From contig CM043969.1 of NCBI GenBank assembly GCA_014529385.2, forward strand, positions 26,305,946-26,369,945: 64,000 nucleotides of DNA, read 5' to 3'. The notes under the pieces were generated by a model. That model was not told the origin of the DNA. It searched no databases and saw nothing but the letters and a program-made list of their open reading frames with translations. Made by a program: the position numbers and the translations under genes. Source of the DNA: Adiantum capillus-veneris. Lineage: Eukaryota > Streptophyta > Polypodiopsida > Polypodiales > Pteridaceae. Below are positions 20,016 to 31,968 of this stretch, in pieces (position 1 is the first letter of the stretch; the number at the start of each line of letters is the position of its first letter).

Positions 20016-20438
20016 ATGGCTACTTCACCAGAGGCATGCACTTCTATTTTATATGAAAGGTACCCTTTGTCTTTTCCTCAAGTGTTCTACGTATGCTACC
20101 CTATACTTTCTTGCGAATGGGATTTGATAGAGAGCCTTGCATGTGAGAGAAATTTTGAGGAGTTAGAATGGCTGATACGTCTATGGCTAACTAGTGATCC
20201 CTACCCAGTAGCGAATGTGTCTCCAATGGCACATGCTTATTCTTTTGCACAAGATGAGTATCCACGCATCGCGAGGTTCTTGATTAGCATGCTTGCACAA
20301 GAGGATGATGAAGAGGAACTAATAGAGACCGAGGAAGACTATGGCCTCACGGACAACGATTTTATTTATCTAGATGATGAGGATAGAGGCCTAGCCTTAG
20401 GGTGGCCACCCGGTTTATATAATATCCTCTTTCCTTGA
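20016..20438 (+). CDS. Gypsy-1 ORF3, acidic protein of unknown function
   Basis: 141 codons including the stop, from ATG 20016 (context GAAATGG, better than the ATG at 20007). It sits where envelope-like or accessory ORFs lie in some plant gypsy elements. Features: a Tyr/Phe/Pro-rich first third (ERYPLSFPQVFYVCYP), a Trp-rich centre (LEWLIRLWLTSDPYP) and a strongly acidic region (QEDDEEELIETEEDYG), ending GWPPGLYNILFP. No signal peptide or clear membrane span, so not a classical envelope protein. Just upstream, a pyrimidine-rich run ending TTGTTAG resembles a splice acceptor, which would allow a spliced subgenomic mRNA from the LTR donor (9267/9268). I do not recognise the family. Confidence 0.55.
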   Translation: MATSPEACTSILYERYPLSFPQVFYVCYPILSCEWDLIESLACERNFEELEWLIRLWLTSDPYPVANVSPMAHAYSFAQDEYPRIARFLISMLAQEDDEEELIETEEDYGLTDNDFIYLDDEDRGLALGWPPGLYNILFP

Positions 20439-21654
20439 TTCTAAAAGGGGTGACAGATAGGTAGGTTAGGAATCTAGATTGTGTTTTGAGTTTGTTTTTT
20501 AGGAGTTTTAATTTTTCACACTGACATGCCTCCTAGAGGTATAGTGTCTGTTTTTGGATGTGTTAGGTAGGACTTATATGGATCTCCATCCACATGGCTG
20601 AGGACATCTGCTTCAACGAAATGAGCCACTCCATACCTCCAGGTGTACTACTTTCCATGATTCATGTTGGTGGATATGTGTAATTGCTAATGATGATTTT
20701 TCATTATTTGTTTGAGTGCAATAGTTATGATTGCTATCTGCCATTATAGATGTATAAATTTGTCTTTGCTTAAGTTGATTGAACTCCAGTTTAATCTTAT
20801 GGATGAGCCTGGAGATTAGGAGACCGTGACTTTAGGTTAACTCATTTACTTGACCACTAGGCCTAGCTAATAAAATTATCCGAGTATTTGAGACCTTAAG
20901 AATGTTTTAGGCAGAGAAAGGCTTGCTCACTCAAACAACAAAAAACACTAGTGCGAATACCAAGGAAATGGAAGCAAAAAAAAAAAAAAAATAAGTGCCA
21001 CAAATGAAAAATCTAACGCTGGAAGAGAAATCCTGGCTTGGATTGGTACTTCACTCACCTATATTGTCTATGGTACTAGAGCCCTAGAGGTTCCCAGTGT
21101 GGGCGCTTTTCCTTGAGAAGCAAAAAACCCCGGACATACAAAATAAGCACACACGTCACATAATTGTGACCCAAAGTAAAAAAGTATTAAAAAAATAATA
21201 ATAATAAAAAAGAAATTAAAAGACTTCCATTGAGCTTACAGTTAACATTTCAAGCTTTTGTTTGCAGTTGTGAGAGCGAGTTGGCTAATCAAAGCTGAAA
21301 AGCATAATTAGGGAATCTTGCATTTAGATAATCTTCTTAGCTTAGCTAGTACTAGAGTAGTTGTTTTAACCTTAGTCATAGCTAACTAATTGATAGACTC
21401 ACCCATAAGCTCAAAACTCTTGATTAATTAATTTACTCAAAGTGCAATTTATTTGTCCTTGATGGCAGTCTAACATTTCATAAATCTTGCATTTACTCAT
21501 TTCCACATGTACTTTACATTCCCCTCATGATTTATGGCAATATAATTCCGCTTGCTAAAACAGTGACTTTGCCTTGCAGATTCAAATCTAGATGCTCTAC
21601 AACATGGACTTACCAAGCTTCAACTCAATAGCTTCCGAGGACGGAATCTACATC
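20439..21654 (+). other. Gypsy-1 3' untranslated region
   Basis: About 1.2 kb without a supported ORF, with a poly-A run near 20976 and an (ATA)n-like stretch near 21195. Confidence 0.6.
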
Positions 21655-21668
21655 AGGAAGGGAGGCAA
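21655..21668 (+). promoter_or_regulatory. Polypurine tract of Gypsy-1
   Basis: AGGAAGGGAGGCAA directly before the TGTTAACC start of the 3' LTR; the plus-strand priming site. Confidence 0.8.
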
Positions 21669-22249
21669 TGTTAACCCTCGTGGCTCACGGACACCCTATC
21701 GCCTACGACGGACACTGTAACCGTATTATTTATTTAAGTAGAGTCAGGCACCGGGCTTGTCGGTCCAATAGGGAAAGGTAGAGTGATCGCCGATGAGAGG
21801 CACACTCTAACACGAACATGCTAGGGTTAGTTGGCTAAGCATGGGCGCCCAAGTGTGAATGGGGTGAGCTCATATAAAAGCCAACTAAACCTAATTTTTA
21901 CTCATTCTCTCATTGTGCAATAGAAGCTGCTCTTGCTCCATCTCCACCTTCTCCTTCACCATCTCCTTGTGTGTGTGCGTGTGAGAGAGAGAGAGAGAGA
22001 GTGAGAGTGTGTGTGCGATCGAGCGTTGCGGCGGCACGACGGCGGCGAGGCGGTTGAGCGCGGCGTAGCGGCGTCTCCCTCTTCTTCGAGGCGAGGAATC
22101 CTCTACGGCAGGAGCATAAGGCGGTGAGTGACACACCATTGCCCTCTTGAGCTTACTAGTTAAACTAGTTGTGTGCTTGGAGCCGTCTGCGGCTCGTACA
22201 TGGTGTATCGGCAAGTCCCTTGCTTCGACAGTGTGGCAAGGAGCGCACA
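21669..22249 (+). repeat. Gypsy-1 3' LTR
   Basis: 581 bp with the same ends as the 5' LTR. The length difference comes mainly from a GT/GA tract. It is followed by TSD TGAGC and then the Gypsy-2 pol sequence. Confidence 0.95.
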
Positions 22250-22250
22250 T

Positions 22251-23720
22251 GAGCTTCCTGTAATATCTGAAGTTTGATTCCACCTTGATTTGGAATACAA
22301 AGACAGTCACCAAAGTAAAGTTCATCACCTTCAACGTGAAAGCCTTTGATTTCCTCTCTTGCTTCTTTGTGCGACTATTTATGTTCATGAAGTACTGGGT
22401 TTTTATGTAATACGGGTCATTAGTCATACCTTCTTGAATAAGGTCAATTAAAGTAGTAGAGGTTGTGATAGTAGTAGCTGGTACAATACTTCTCCTGCTT
22501 AAAGGCATCAACCACAAGATTTTCCTTCCCAGGTTTATATTCAATTCCAAAATCATATTTGCATAACAACTGCATCTATCTTCGTTGCCGCATTCTAAGG
22601 TTAGGTTGGGTGTAGATCCACTTCAAGCTTTTATGGTCGGTATGTAGTTCAAATATCCTTCCAAGAAGATAATGTCTCCATACGTTAAGAGCATGCACAA
22701 TGGCCAATAATTCCAAGTCATGTGTATGATAATTTAACTCATGTATACGTAACTTACGAGATGCATAAGCTGTTAGTTTTCCTTCTTAAGATAGAACACC
22801 ACCAATTGCTTGCACTTGCATCAGTGAGCACAATGAATGTCTTTGAGAAGTCTAGAAGCTGTAGTATTGGAGCATTCACCAAAGCTTCCTTGAGTTTCTC
22901 AAAACTAGCTTGGGCACGTTCATTCCAAGTAAACACTTTAGCCTTCTTAAGTGTATTATTCAATGGAGATGCAATCTTAGTGTAGCCTTGAATAAATGTA
23001 CGATACCATCCTTTTAAACCAAGAAAACCACATACTTCTCGAACTGATTTCGGTGTAGGCAAAACTATAACAGCTTTGATCTTACTTTGAACATAAAAAA
23101 ACCCTCCTTGAATACAATAAATCCCAAATATTCCACCTTGTTAATGAAGAAGGTGTATTTGCTGTGTTTGGCATAAAGTTTATTTTGACGGAGAAGTTCA
23201 ACTACTCACTGCACATGTTATTCGTGTTCTTCTCTGTTTTTTGAGTAAACAAGGATATCATCAAAGAAGACAAGAACAAAATCATCAAGATGCTCTTGAA
23301 ACACGTCGGTCATAAGACGATTAAAAGTTACAGGAGCATTAGTAAGTCCAAAAGGCATACCTGTAAATTCATAACGTCCAAAACGAGTATTAAATCCTAT
23401 CTTTGGTATGTCCTCCTCCTTGATTTGGATTTGGTAATACCTTTACTTAAGATCAATTATTGTGAAGATAGAAGCTCCATGTAATTGATCAAAAAATTCA
23501 TCAATCCTTGCTATTGCATACTTATTCTTGATTGTTACCTGATTCAATCCACAATAATCAATACAAAGATATAGAGTATCATCCTTTTTTTGATTAAAGA
23601 GAAAAGGAGTACTCCATGGAGAAACGTTGGGTCAAATGAAGCCTTGTTCAAGAAGTTGATTCAAGCTCCTTGAGTTCTGCAGATTCAGGTACTGACATTT
23701 TGTAAGGTCTACGAGTAACT
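22251..23720 (-). pseudogene. Gypsy-2 reverse transcriptase and RNase H
   Basis: Minus-strand chromovirus pol continuing from 7598-8808. From high to low coordinate: RT with [38 protein letters not shown] and FFDDILVYSK, then VEYLGFIV and the connection region (VCGFLGLKGWYRTFIQGYTK). RNase H follows ([33 protein letters not shown]), then the start of the integrase zinc-binding segment. A few in-frame stops and small frameshifts are present, so it is inactive. The best continuous frame is 22754-23062. Gypsy-1 separates it from its own integrase. Confidence 0.9.
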
Positions 23721-23922
23721 AGTTGAGCTCTTCGAGTAAGATCTATTGCATGATCAACATCACGCTTGGGTGGTAACTATGAAAGTTCTTTGAGAAATAC
23801 ATCATCAAATTCTATTATCCATCAGGGTTCAGATGAATCCATCTTCTTCTCGTTAGGGTTAAGCTTTATTGAGTAAATTATTTCATTTTTCCTATGACTC
23901 TTCATAAGTTTGGTAAAGCTCA

Positions 23923-24324
23923 CTAGTTTGAGCTTAGGCTTTCCCCGTTTCTTAATAACTTTTCTAGGATTGTATGGGAGTTGATATTTTTGAAATTCAA
24001 TGATTGTATGTGAGTATCATTTTCTTTAAGCCAATTCATTCCGAGGATTCCATCGTAGATTCCTATGGGTAAGACTCTAAATTTTGCAAAAGTATCATGA
24101 TCATCCAAAACAAAATTCAAGTTACCCACTGAAGTAGAAGATCTAACCATCCAAACTGTAGCTGATTCTATTGTAAGGTCTGTATAAAGGTGTTCAGGCA
24201 AAATGAGGTTTTTGATGCACTTAGGAGATATGAAAGAATGTATACTCTCTGAGTCAATCAATAAGGTAAAATGGTTACCTTGATACTCCGATGGGGTTTG
24301 AATTACTGAAAATTGCTCATTCAC
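23923..24324 (-). pseudogene. Gypsy-2 aspartic protease
   Basis: 133-codon frame with LLIDSESIHSFISPKC (the active-site word, usually DSGS/DSGA, altered to DSES) and GILGMNWLKEN, the matching downstream motif. It sits between gag and RT, as expected for a Ty3/gypsy pol. The active-site Gly is lost, so it is presumably dead. Confidence 0.85.
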
Positions 24325-24649
24325 TCCCTAATGTTCAACTGCAGCATGAACATATGCATTTTCCTGATTTCCTTCACCTCTAGCCCCTTGAGCTCTATTA
24401 ACTTGAGGTCTTCCTTGAGGCTTTGATTCCCTACTTCTCTTGGACGAGGTTGACGGTTGACATTTCCATTGTTGTTATTGTTGATAGGCGGTCCATTCTG
24501 AACAAAAGATGGATTGCCTGGTCTAAAATTCCCTTGGTTTTGAGGTTATCTCTAGTTTCGGTTAAAGTTTTGCTGATTGAAGTTCCTCTAGACTACCGAT
24601 TGTCTCGATTCAGGTTGAAGTTTCTATGTTTGTAATTGTCCACCAATCT

Positions 24650-25433
24650 TGTGAAGCTTAAATTGTCAAATGGACAATCCCTGGACTAATGACCAGGATC
24701 AAGACAAGTGTAGTACAAATAATCTTGTCTGGCTTTCATACGTGATAAGTTCTCTCCAGACCTTTGTTCCTCTTTGGGGGGACGAGGCCTTTTGATATCA
24801 CGAACATGAATAGGTTGTGGTTTCCTCTTTCTGGTAGTAGATAATTGTATTTCAATGCATTTGCCTACATCAAGGACATCTACAAAATTGGTAAGACGAA
24901 GACTCTGGAGTTTAGTCTTCATAGGATTATGTAACCTTGACACAAATCGAGCTACTTTGACCTCTTGAGTCATCCTTTCTAGAACATACTTGACAAGGGT
25001 TAAGAAATATTGATAGTATAATTCCAGATCTCTGGTTCCTTGAGTACAATCAAGAAACTCATTCATACGGTTTGAATGATAATTTGTTCTGATAGTACTT
25101 CTTAAGCTGGGTCTTAAGATAATCCCAAGTCGCAGCATTAGGATCAACATTGTTTTCTGTGCAGTGGTATCTCCACCAAGGCTTGGCTGTCTTCTCTAGT
25201 TTGAACTTAGCAATAATAACTTTGTTTACTACTGATGAATGGGCTAAATCAAAGTAGTCAATTATGCGCTCAATCCACTCTTCAAGAACTTTGCTTACAT
25301 CTTTTCATTCCCTGCTAAAATTTCTAAGTTGAGACTTGTGAAGCATAGCATTGATGTCTCTATCGATGATGGTGTGTTGAGAAACAATAGGTGCATTTGT
25401 GTTAGTAGCAACCACATTTCCTCTAGGAGGCAT
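24650..25433 (-). pseudogene. Gypsy-2 gag
   Basis: Minus-strand gag from ATG 25433 (MPPRGNVVATNTNAP). It contains AKPWWRYHCTEN and the retrotransposon gag core (FLDCTQGTRDLELYYQYF, RFVSRLHNPMKTKLQSL), then a degraded zinc knuckle (TCLDPGH, SRDCPF). Frameshifts interrupt it; the longest frame is 24686-25150. Between it and the protease lies a Gln/Asn-rich segment. Confidence 0.8.
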
Positions 25434-25540
25434 GGTAACTTACTGCACCATATCAACCAAGGTCATACTCGAGGTCCTTAAACCAAATAGAATAGACAAT
25501 TAAAGATAATATTAGGAGAAAGAATAACGAATAAATTAAT

Positions 25541-25545
25541 CCAAT
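25541..25545. repeat. Target-site duplication CCAAT (left)
   Basis: CCAAT here and at 26391-26395 flanks the LTR exactly. Confidence 0.85.
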
Positions 25546-26219
25546 TGTTAAGCATGGAGCCTGATTTACCCTTGTAATTTTTTGTGGTAAAAGCGCACAT
25601 TTGTAAGGCCCCCATTATGAGGAGAAGCCATCGTGCGTGAAGGAAAATCACTCACCGGAAACCAAAATTTTCACGGACAAGAATCAGGGGCAACTTTAAA
25701 GGCCTCGGGGGCGGAGGCCCCCGAGACTTTTTTTTCGCCGGAATATTATGGCCGGACGGCGGCCAGAAAATGGTCGGAAAACAACCGGTCGGTTGGCCGA
25801 TGGCCAGTAGTCAATGGCCGGTGGCCGGTGGTCGGAAGTCAATGGCCGGTAGCCGGTGGCCGAATTCAATGGTCGGTGGCCGAATTCAAAAGCGGACTTG
25901 TCTTCTCAAGGGCAGCCACACATGGGCGGATTGGAGGGTCCGATTTGGACTTATTTGCACAAGGGCGGTTACAACTGGCTGTCTCTCATAAGAGAGGGCA
26001 GCCCTTTTGGCCTATAAAAGGAGGCCATTTCTACACACATTTCATAGTGTGAAGTTGATGCAACAAGGTGAGTGTGCGGTGGTGAGAGTGAAGCAAGGCG
26101 GGAGCTCCATTAAGGGTATAATCCCTTTGTAAACTACTTCTTATTTTGAAGTACTAAAGCCATTGAGTGGCTGCTTTCCCATGGACGTAGCCCACATTGG
26201 GTGAACCACGTATATCGTG

Positions 26220-26306
<87 letters not shown>

Positions 26307-26390
26307 CTATAATCTCGTGTATATAAATCTTTCTCTCTCCATTAAGTAATCTACTCAATTATCTATTTAGCTACGTCTTATTTCCTAACA
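25546..26390 (+). mobile_element. Solo LTR of the TGTTAAG family
   Basis: 845 bp, from TGTTAAGCATGG to TTATTTCCTAACA, with TSD CCAAT. Reverse-complement homologue of 4613-5358, but with a far longer (TC)n tract (26224-26303). A TATA-like GGCCTATAAAAGG lies near 26011 and a donor CAAG|GTGAGT at 26067/26068. It inserted in the leader of Gypsy-2. The open frames at 25633-26052 are LTR shadows. Confidence 0.9.
26224..26303. repeat. (TC)n microsatellite
   Basis: About 40 TC units in the LTR. Confidence 0.95.
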
Positions 26391-26567
26391 CCAATAACTA
26401 TATCACAAAACTTTGGGTTTCCAAAAAGTCTACAAGGTATCTCAAAAGTTTCTAATAATGTCAGGATAATGATCCTTAGCCTAGGGGGTCAGGGACCTAA
26501 GCCAAGGGCTCGGACTGGACCAGTGTGGACTGGGGATCCATATCATGGCTAGGGCTAGGAGCAGGTC

Positions 26568-26634
26568 TATAAATAGGGTGATAGGGCAGTGGATCGGTAT
26601 CACAGTCTCCTAGGCCTTAGACTGGTATCAGAGC
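26568..26634 (+). promoter_or_regulatory. TATA-like box and primer-site-like sequence of an unidentified LTR
   Basis: CTATAAATAGGG at 26568 is followed 55 bp later by TGGTATCAGAGC (26623-26634), the complement of the initiator tRNA-Met 3' end used by many plant retroelements. Duplicated at about 27519-27586. No coding region follows, so it may be an LTR remnant or coincidence. Confidence 0.4.
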
Positions 26635-26689
26635 AAGGTGGGAGAGGGAAGAAGGGAGCTATGGAAGAGGGGAGATGGAGGTCTTGCAT

Positions 26690-26809
<120 letters not shown>

Positions 26810-27141
26810 GCCCGCAGACTTGTCTTCTCAAGGGCGGCCACACATGGACGAATTGGAGGGTCCGATTTGGACTTATTCGCACAAGGGCGGCTACACATGG
26901 CTGTCTCTCATAAGAGAGGGCAGCCCTTTTGGCCTATAAAAGGAGGCCATTTCTACACACATTTCATAGTGTGAAGTTGATGCAACAAGGTGAGTGTGAG
27001 GTGGTGAGAGTGAAGCAAGGCGGGAGCTCCATTAAAGGTATAATCCTTTTGTAAACTACTTCTTGTTTTGAAGTACTAAAGCCATTGAGTGGCTGCTTTC
27101 CCATGGACGTAGCCCACATTGGGTGAACCACGTATATCGTG

Positions 27142-27258
<117 letters not shown>

Positions 27259-27641
27259 CTATAATCTCGTGTATATAAATCTGTCTCTCTCCATTAAGTA
27301 ATCTACTCAATTATCTATTTAGCTACGTCTTATTTCCTAACACCAATAACTATATCACAAAACTTTGGGTTTCCAAAAAGTCTACAAGGTATCTCAAAAG
27401 TTTCTAATAATGTCAGGATAAGGATCCTTAGCCTAGGGGGTCAGGGACCTAAGCCAAGGGCTCGGACTGGACCAGTGTGGACTGGGGATCCATATCATGG
27501 CTAGGGCTAGGAGCAGGTCTATAAATAGGGTGATAGGGCAGTGGATCGGTATCACAGTCTCCTAGGCCTTAGACTGGTATCAGAGCAAGGTGGGAGAGGG
27601 AAGAAGGGAGCTATGGAAGAGGGGAGATGGAGGTCTTGCAT

Positions 27642-27769
<128 letters not shown>

Positions 27770-27778
27770 CTGCCCGCA

Positions 27779-28820
27779 GACACTACAAGGTGAGTCGAGT
27801 TGATCAATGCTTTAAATCATAATCAATGATGAACAAAATATATAAGGAAAACCACAAAAAACTCAAAAACTCCAGCCACAAAACGTCTTTCTCACAACAT
27901 TGCAAAAGATTCACCAAACACCTCTCTTTTGGACGTTTTAGGGTATCCTCAACCCTAATGGCACCAATACAAGGACACATAGTCTTGCAGAAAGCCACAC
28001 ATTCTTCCCTCTATTCCTCACACAGACACATCCATGGAAGCCTCATAACTTCTATAGACTCTCCCAAGTGCAAACTTGAAGAGAATAACCTCTCAGTCAC
28101 TCCTCCACACACTTGAAAACAGGACACGAACGAGTTGAGACTGTGTAGGACCACCTATAGAAACTCTGCTTCCTCTCAAACATAGAGAGGTGAAAGTGCT
28201 CATATCCCACTTTAAAAGTACCCCCTGAGCCCAAACACTCATGGCACAATGAGTGAGGTGGCAATTGGAAGCCTTTTGATACCATCTTTTGATCTTTTTA
28301 AGCCCATTTCTAGTCAGTTTTGACCCTTGACCCCATACATTTTTCGTAGAAAAAGTACCAAACAAACTACAAAATCCACCAAATTTTTTAGGCTTGGTCT
28401 TTGATACCTAAATTCATTTCCACATGCCCATATTCCACTTTTAACCACTTCTAGGGCGGTTTGTGCACCGCTACATATCAAGCACCACAAATAGACAATT
28501 ATTGCATGTGCCAAACTTCTCGGGCGGGATGAGAGTGCACACACTTGTTTCTTGCATTATTTAAAGTCTAAAAATCTTTTTAAAAAATTCCTAGAGCCAA
28601 AAGCAGCCACTTGGGACTACATCCAGGTTTCAATACCCTATTCAAGCATGTACGTGTACCAGATTGCCAACACGCAAGCATGACTATTTACAATGTGTAC
28701 ATGTCGCATCATTTTTGAACTTGAAACCACTTTGAACGCATGTATTTACATATTTTTGTACATATACCCATGCATATACATGCTACTTTGTATACACCAA
28801 AAGTGGTCTACTATCATTGC
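27779..28820 (-). other. Probable 3' untranslated region or LTR of Gypsy-4
   Basis: Lies downstream (minus strand) of the Gypsy-4 integrase. A TATA-like CCTTATATATTTTG occurs near 27835. Short open frames on both strands have no recognisable domain. No second LTR copy was found, so the LTR borders are not defined. Confidence 0.35.
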
Positions 28821-28827
28821 CCGACCT

Positions 28828-30126
28828 CTAGGTTGGGCATTTATGCTCAAAGAGACTATATGCATCTAGAACCACATCCCGTTCAAAATATTTCTTCAAT
28901 CTATAACCATTTATTCTATAGCACAAACTTTTGCCAGAGAGCCTTTCCAACTCATATGTGCCATTTGAAAATACATGCTTCACTCTGTACGACCCTAGCC
29001 ATTTGTCCCTCAACTTCTTTTGAAAAAATCCAAGCGAGAATCGTACTTCATCACTAAATCTCCCTCCTTAATTTCTTTTATTGGCAATGTCTTATTCATT
29101 TTATCCATCCTTGTCTCTGCTTGTTGAAGATAATAATTATTGGCTTTTTTCTCTATTCATTTTTGCAACAACTGTAGGGCATGAATTCTTTCTTGCAACT
29201 TGTCTTTATGCTTGCCTTGTATTCTACACAACAAGTTTAAGGCATCCAACTACACCATATGGGCATGAGAGCTTCCTTTCCATAAATAAGCTCATATGGT
29301 GTAAATTGTGTAGACACTCTATACGCCGTTCTATAAGCCCAAAAACACAGGTCCCAGTCCCATTCTTTGGGATTCTCTCTAGCATACTTTGATAGAATCT
29401 TCACAATTTGACCATTGCAGTTCTCAACCAGCCCATTGCATTGTTGGTAGTAATAAGGAGAAGAATGTCTATCTGAATTTTCAATTTCTCCACCATGAGA
29501 GCACCAACAAGTTTTCCCCTAAACCCTGGTCCACAATAAAAAATGATGACCATAGGATCTCAAAACCTAGAACACATTTCATACAAAAAATAGGCCACTC
29601 TTCCTGTTGTTACATCTTTTATAGCTCTTGCTTCCACCCACTTGGTCAAATAGTCCACAGCCACAAGGAGATACTTTTGCCATTGTTGGTCCTTGGCATT
29701 GGACCTACAACATCCACTCCCCATTTTGAAAATGCATCAAAAGACATTATAGATTTTTGAGGCTTAGCTAAAAGATTATGGTTTTGCAAACACTTGGCAT
29801 TCATGGCATGACTTGCACCAAAGATAAGCATCTCTCATCATAGAGGGACAACAGCAACCCGCTCTCAGAATACAAAATACAGCCTTGTCCCTACCTTGAT
29901 GACCTGTTTCCTCATGGAAATGCTTCAATATCAAACCTATTTCTTCTTTGTATGAAACTTTCCTCAAAATTACAACTCTACCATAAAACATGAGATCCTC
30001 ACCTATCAATGTGTAGTTTCTTGCTTTTGAAACTATCCTCTTATGCCAACTCAACATGCCCTCTGGATATTTCCCTTTAACAAGAAATACTTCTCCATCT
30101 TGCAATGATTCCTTTCCTACATACAA
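28828..30126 (-). pseudogene. Gypsy-4 integrase
   Basis: Minus-strand fragments in order: the zinc-binding module (HFHEETGHQGRDKAVFCILR, CKSCHECQVF, 29776-30126), the core start (FSKWGVDVVGPMPRTNNGK, 29646-29831), a degraded core, and the C-terminal barrel (WLGSYRVKHVFSNGTYELER, RINGYRLKKYFER, 28828-29013). Several frameshifts and stops make it non-functional. Sequence style and the neighbouring second RNase H place it near the Tat lineage. Confidence 0.85.
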
Positions 30127-30420
30127 GGATTCCTTGAACCATTAAAGGAGCTACCAAGCAAAAGTTTCTTGATTCCATAGAACCACTTATTCAAATTTTC
30201 TTTCTTAACAATCCAAAAACCAAGCAATTGATTTATGACTAGCAATGCATCCCCTTTCACAATGACCCTCCTCAATCCAAACTCAACACACTGCTTCAAT
30301 TCAAGGAAAAGCACGAGATGCTCGGCCTCATTGTTACTTTCAGATTTATCAAGATCGTAAGCTCTAGAAAAGATTACATTGTCTTTTGGGTTCTTAAACA
30401 TCTACCCCACCACTTGCCTT
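30117..30420 (-). pseudogene. Gypsy-4 second (archaeal-type) RNase H
   Basis: The frame contains ESNNEAEHLVLFLEL and VKGDALLVINQLLGFWIV, hallmarks of the additional archaeal-type RNase H found after the normal RNase H in Tat-clade gypsy elements. It sits between the first RNase H (30532-30990) and the integrase, as in that clade. Confidence 0.75.
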
Positions 30421-30531
30421 TTGAAGAATTTTTTTGTACGCACGATGAAACATCATCATATACGCATCTGTAATATCTACTTCCTCTTCATGATCATCCT
30501 TGTTAGTTCTTGGGTAAGATGCAAGCTCCCC

Positions 30532-30990
30532 TCACTTGTGTATCACTATGTCCACCACCAGGTGAGTGTTAACTAGATTATCCACTTCAAACTCAAACTC
30601 ATACTCTTGAATCTCCATAGTCCACCTTAAGATGCACTTACTAGGCTTCAAATGTTGTACTACATCCGGAAAAAAGGTTTCATGTGGTGAGCACATAGAA
30701 CTTTTGGGGCAATATATATGTCTTGAGCCTATGACAAGCAAGAACCAATGAAAATGCTCATTGTACATTTTTGTGTAGGAGAACTCACTTACGTTCTTCA
30801 TCTTGCTCTCAAAATAGATTGGCTTGAACTTCCTTCCTTGCTTTTGTAAGAGAACTGACCCAAAATCTACTGACCCCACACTAATAGATACAAAGAAAAT
30901 TGAACTCACTGTTGGTAAATCACACAAAAGCATTGACCCAAAAGCTACTCACCCCACACTAATAGATACATAGAAAATTGATTGCAAGTC
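30532..30990 (-). pseudogene. Gypsy-4 first RNase H
   Basis: Frame with VDFGSVLLQKQGRKFKPIYF and FSYTKMYNEHFHWFLLVIGS, corresponding to the usual gypsy RNase H after RT. A ~65-bp piece (CCACACTAATAGATACA...) is locally repeated at 30880-30990. Inactive. Confidence 0.75.
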
Positions 30991-31261
30991 AGGAGGACTC
31001 ATTGTTGGTAAGTCACACAATACCTCCTTGATACCATCAAAATCTTGATGCATGTCTTCATTCCACTCAAACCCTTGAACTCTTTGGCTCAATTTTTGGA
31101 GAGGATACACATACTAACATAGCATCCAAAAAAAATGTGACAGGTACCTGAGCTTATGCACAAATTATGCCAAATACTTTATGTTGCTAGGAAGATCCAT
31201 AAGCAATAAAGCCTTGACTTTCTTGGGTCAGCTTATATTCCATTTTGGGAAACCACATGTC

Positions 31262-31900
31262 CTAGCAAATGGACTCAGCATGAGCAAACTTACACTTCTT
31301 TGGGTTGAGTTTCCCACCCTCTTGTTGAAGCCTTTCAAAACTCAACCTTAGGTTCTCCAAGTGTGTGAACATGGAGTTATAACATCTAATGTCATCCATG
31401 AAACCTTGAATAAACTTACCCAAGTAGGGACCAAACACTGTATTCATCCACACTTGGAAGGTAGCATATACATTAACCAGACAAAAAAGCATTCTTTTGT
31501 AGGCAAAACAACCCCAAGGAGTAATGAAGCTCGTCTTCAATCGGTCTTCAATCACTAGCAAGATCTTAAAGTAGCCAAAAAATGCATCCATGATTGATTA
31601 GCATTCATGACCTGCAACCTGATTGAGGATTTCATCCAAGATGGGTAGTGGATAATGATTCCTTTTTGTGGAAAAATTCAAATGTTTGAAATCAACACAT
31701 ATCATAAATCTTTCATTCTTCTTGGTCACAATAACTACTGGAAACACCCATTCAGACTCCTCCACTCAAAAGATGAAATCTTCTTCTAAAAGCTTTGTCA
31801 CCTCCTCATGAAGTTCCCTCTCATGAATGACCCCCAACCTCCTAAGCTTTTGACCTTTGGCTTGGCACCGTCTTTTAGATTGATTCTATGCTTGGCCCCT
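31262..31900 (-). pseudogene. Gypsy-4 reverse transcriptase
   Basis: RT palm and fingers in two frames: VVIVTKKNERFMICVDFKHL and KRNHYPLPILDEILNQVAGH, then MDAFFGYFKILLVIEDRLKT and FIQGFMDDIRCYNS (the FMDD active site) to LNPKKCKFAHAES. One in-frame stop follows the GH motif. Catalytic Asp residues remain, but the ORF is broken. Confidence 0.85.
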
Positions 31901-31968
31901 TTTGCTCCTTGCAACTCTGTATACTCATTGGAAAATAGCTTAAGAAACTTTGCAAACATGTCGTCATA

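Larger units (their letters stand above)
8809..22249 (+). mobile_element. Gypsy-1: near-intact 13.4-kb Ty3/gypsy retrotransposon
   Basis: Complete element with two LTRs, a tRNA-Asp-type primer site, a ~2960-codon polyprotein frame, a downstream accessory ORF, a polypurine tract and TSD TGAGC. It inserted into the integrase of Gypsy-2 in the opposite orientation. The LTRs differ by about eight substitutions plus a GT/GA tract length change, indicating recent insertion. Domain order is gag (four zinc knuckles), retropepsin, linker, RT, RNase H, integrase, second retropepsin-like domain, WxPK tail, then ORF3. The only polyprotein lesion I find is one TAG codon. Confidence 0.95.

Noticed and set aside
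26623-26634. Possible tRNA-related sequence TGGTATCAGAGC
   Set aside because: Only the 12-nt primer complement is present; no tRNA gene can be folded around it.
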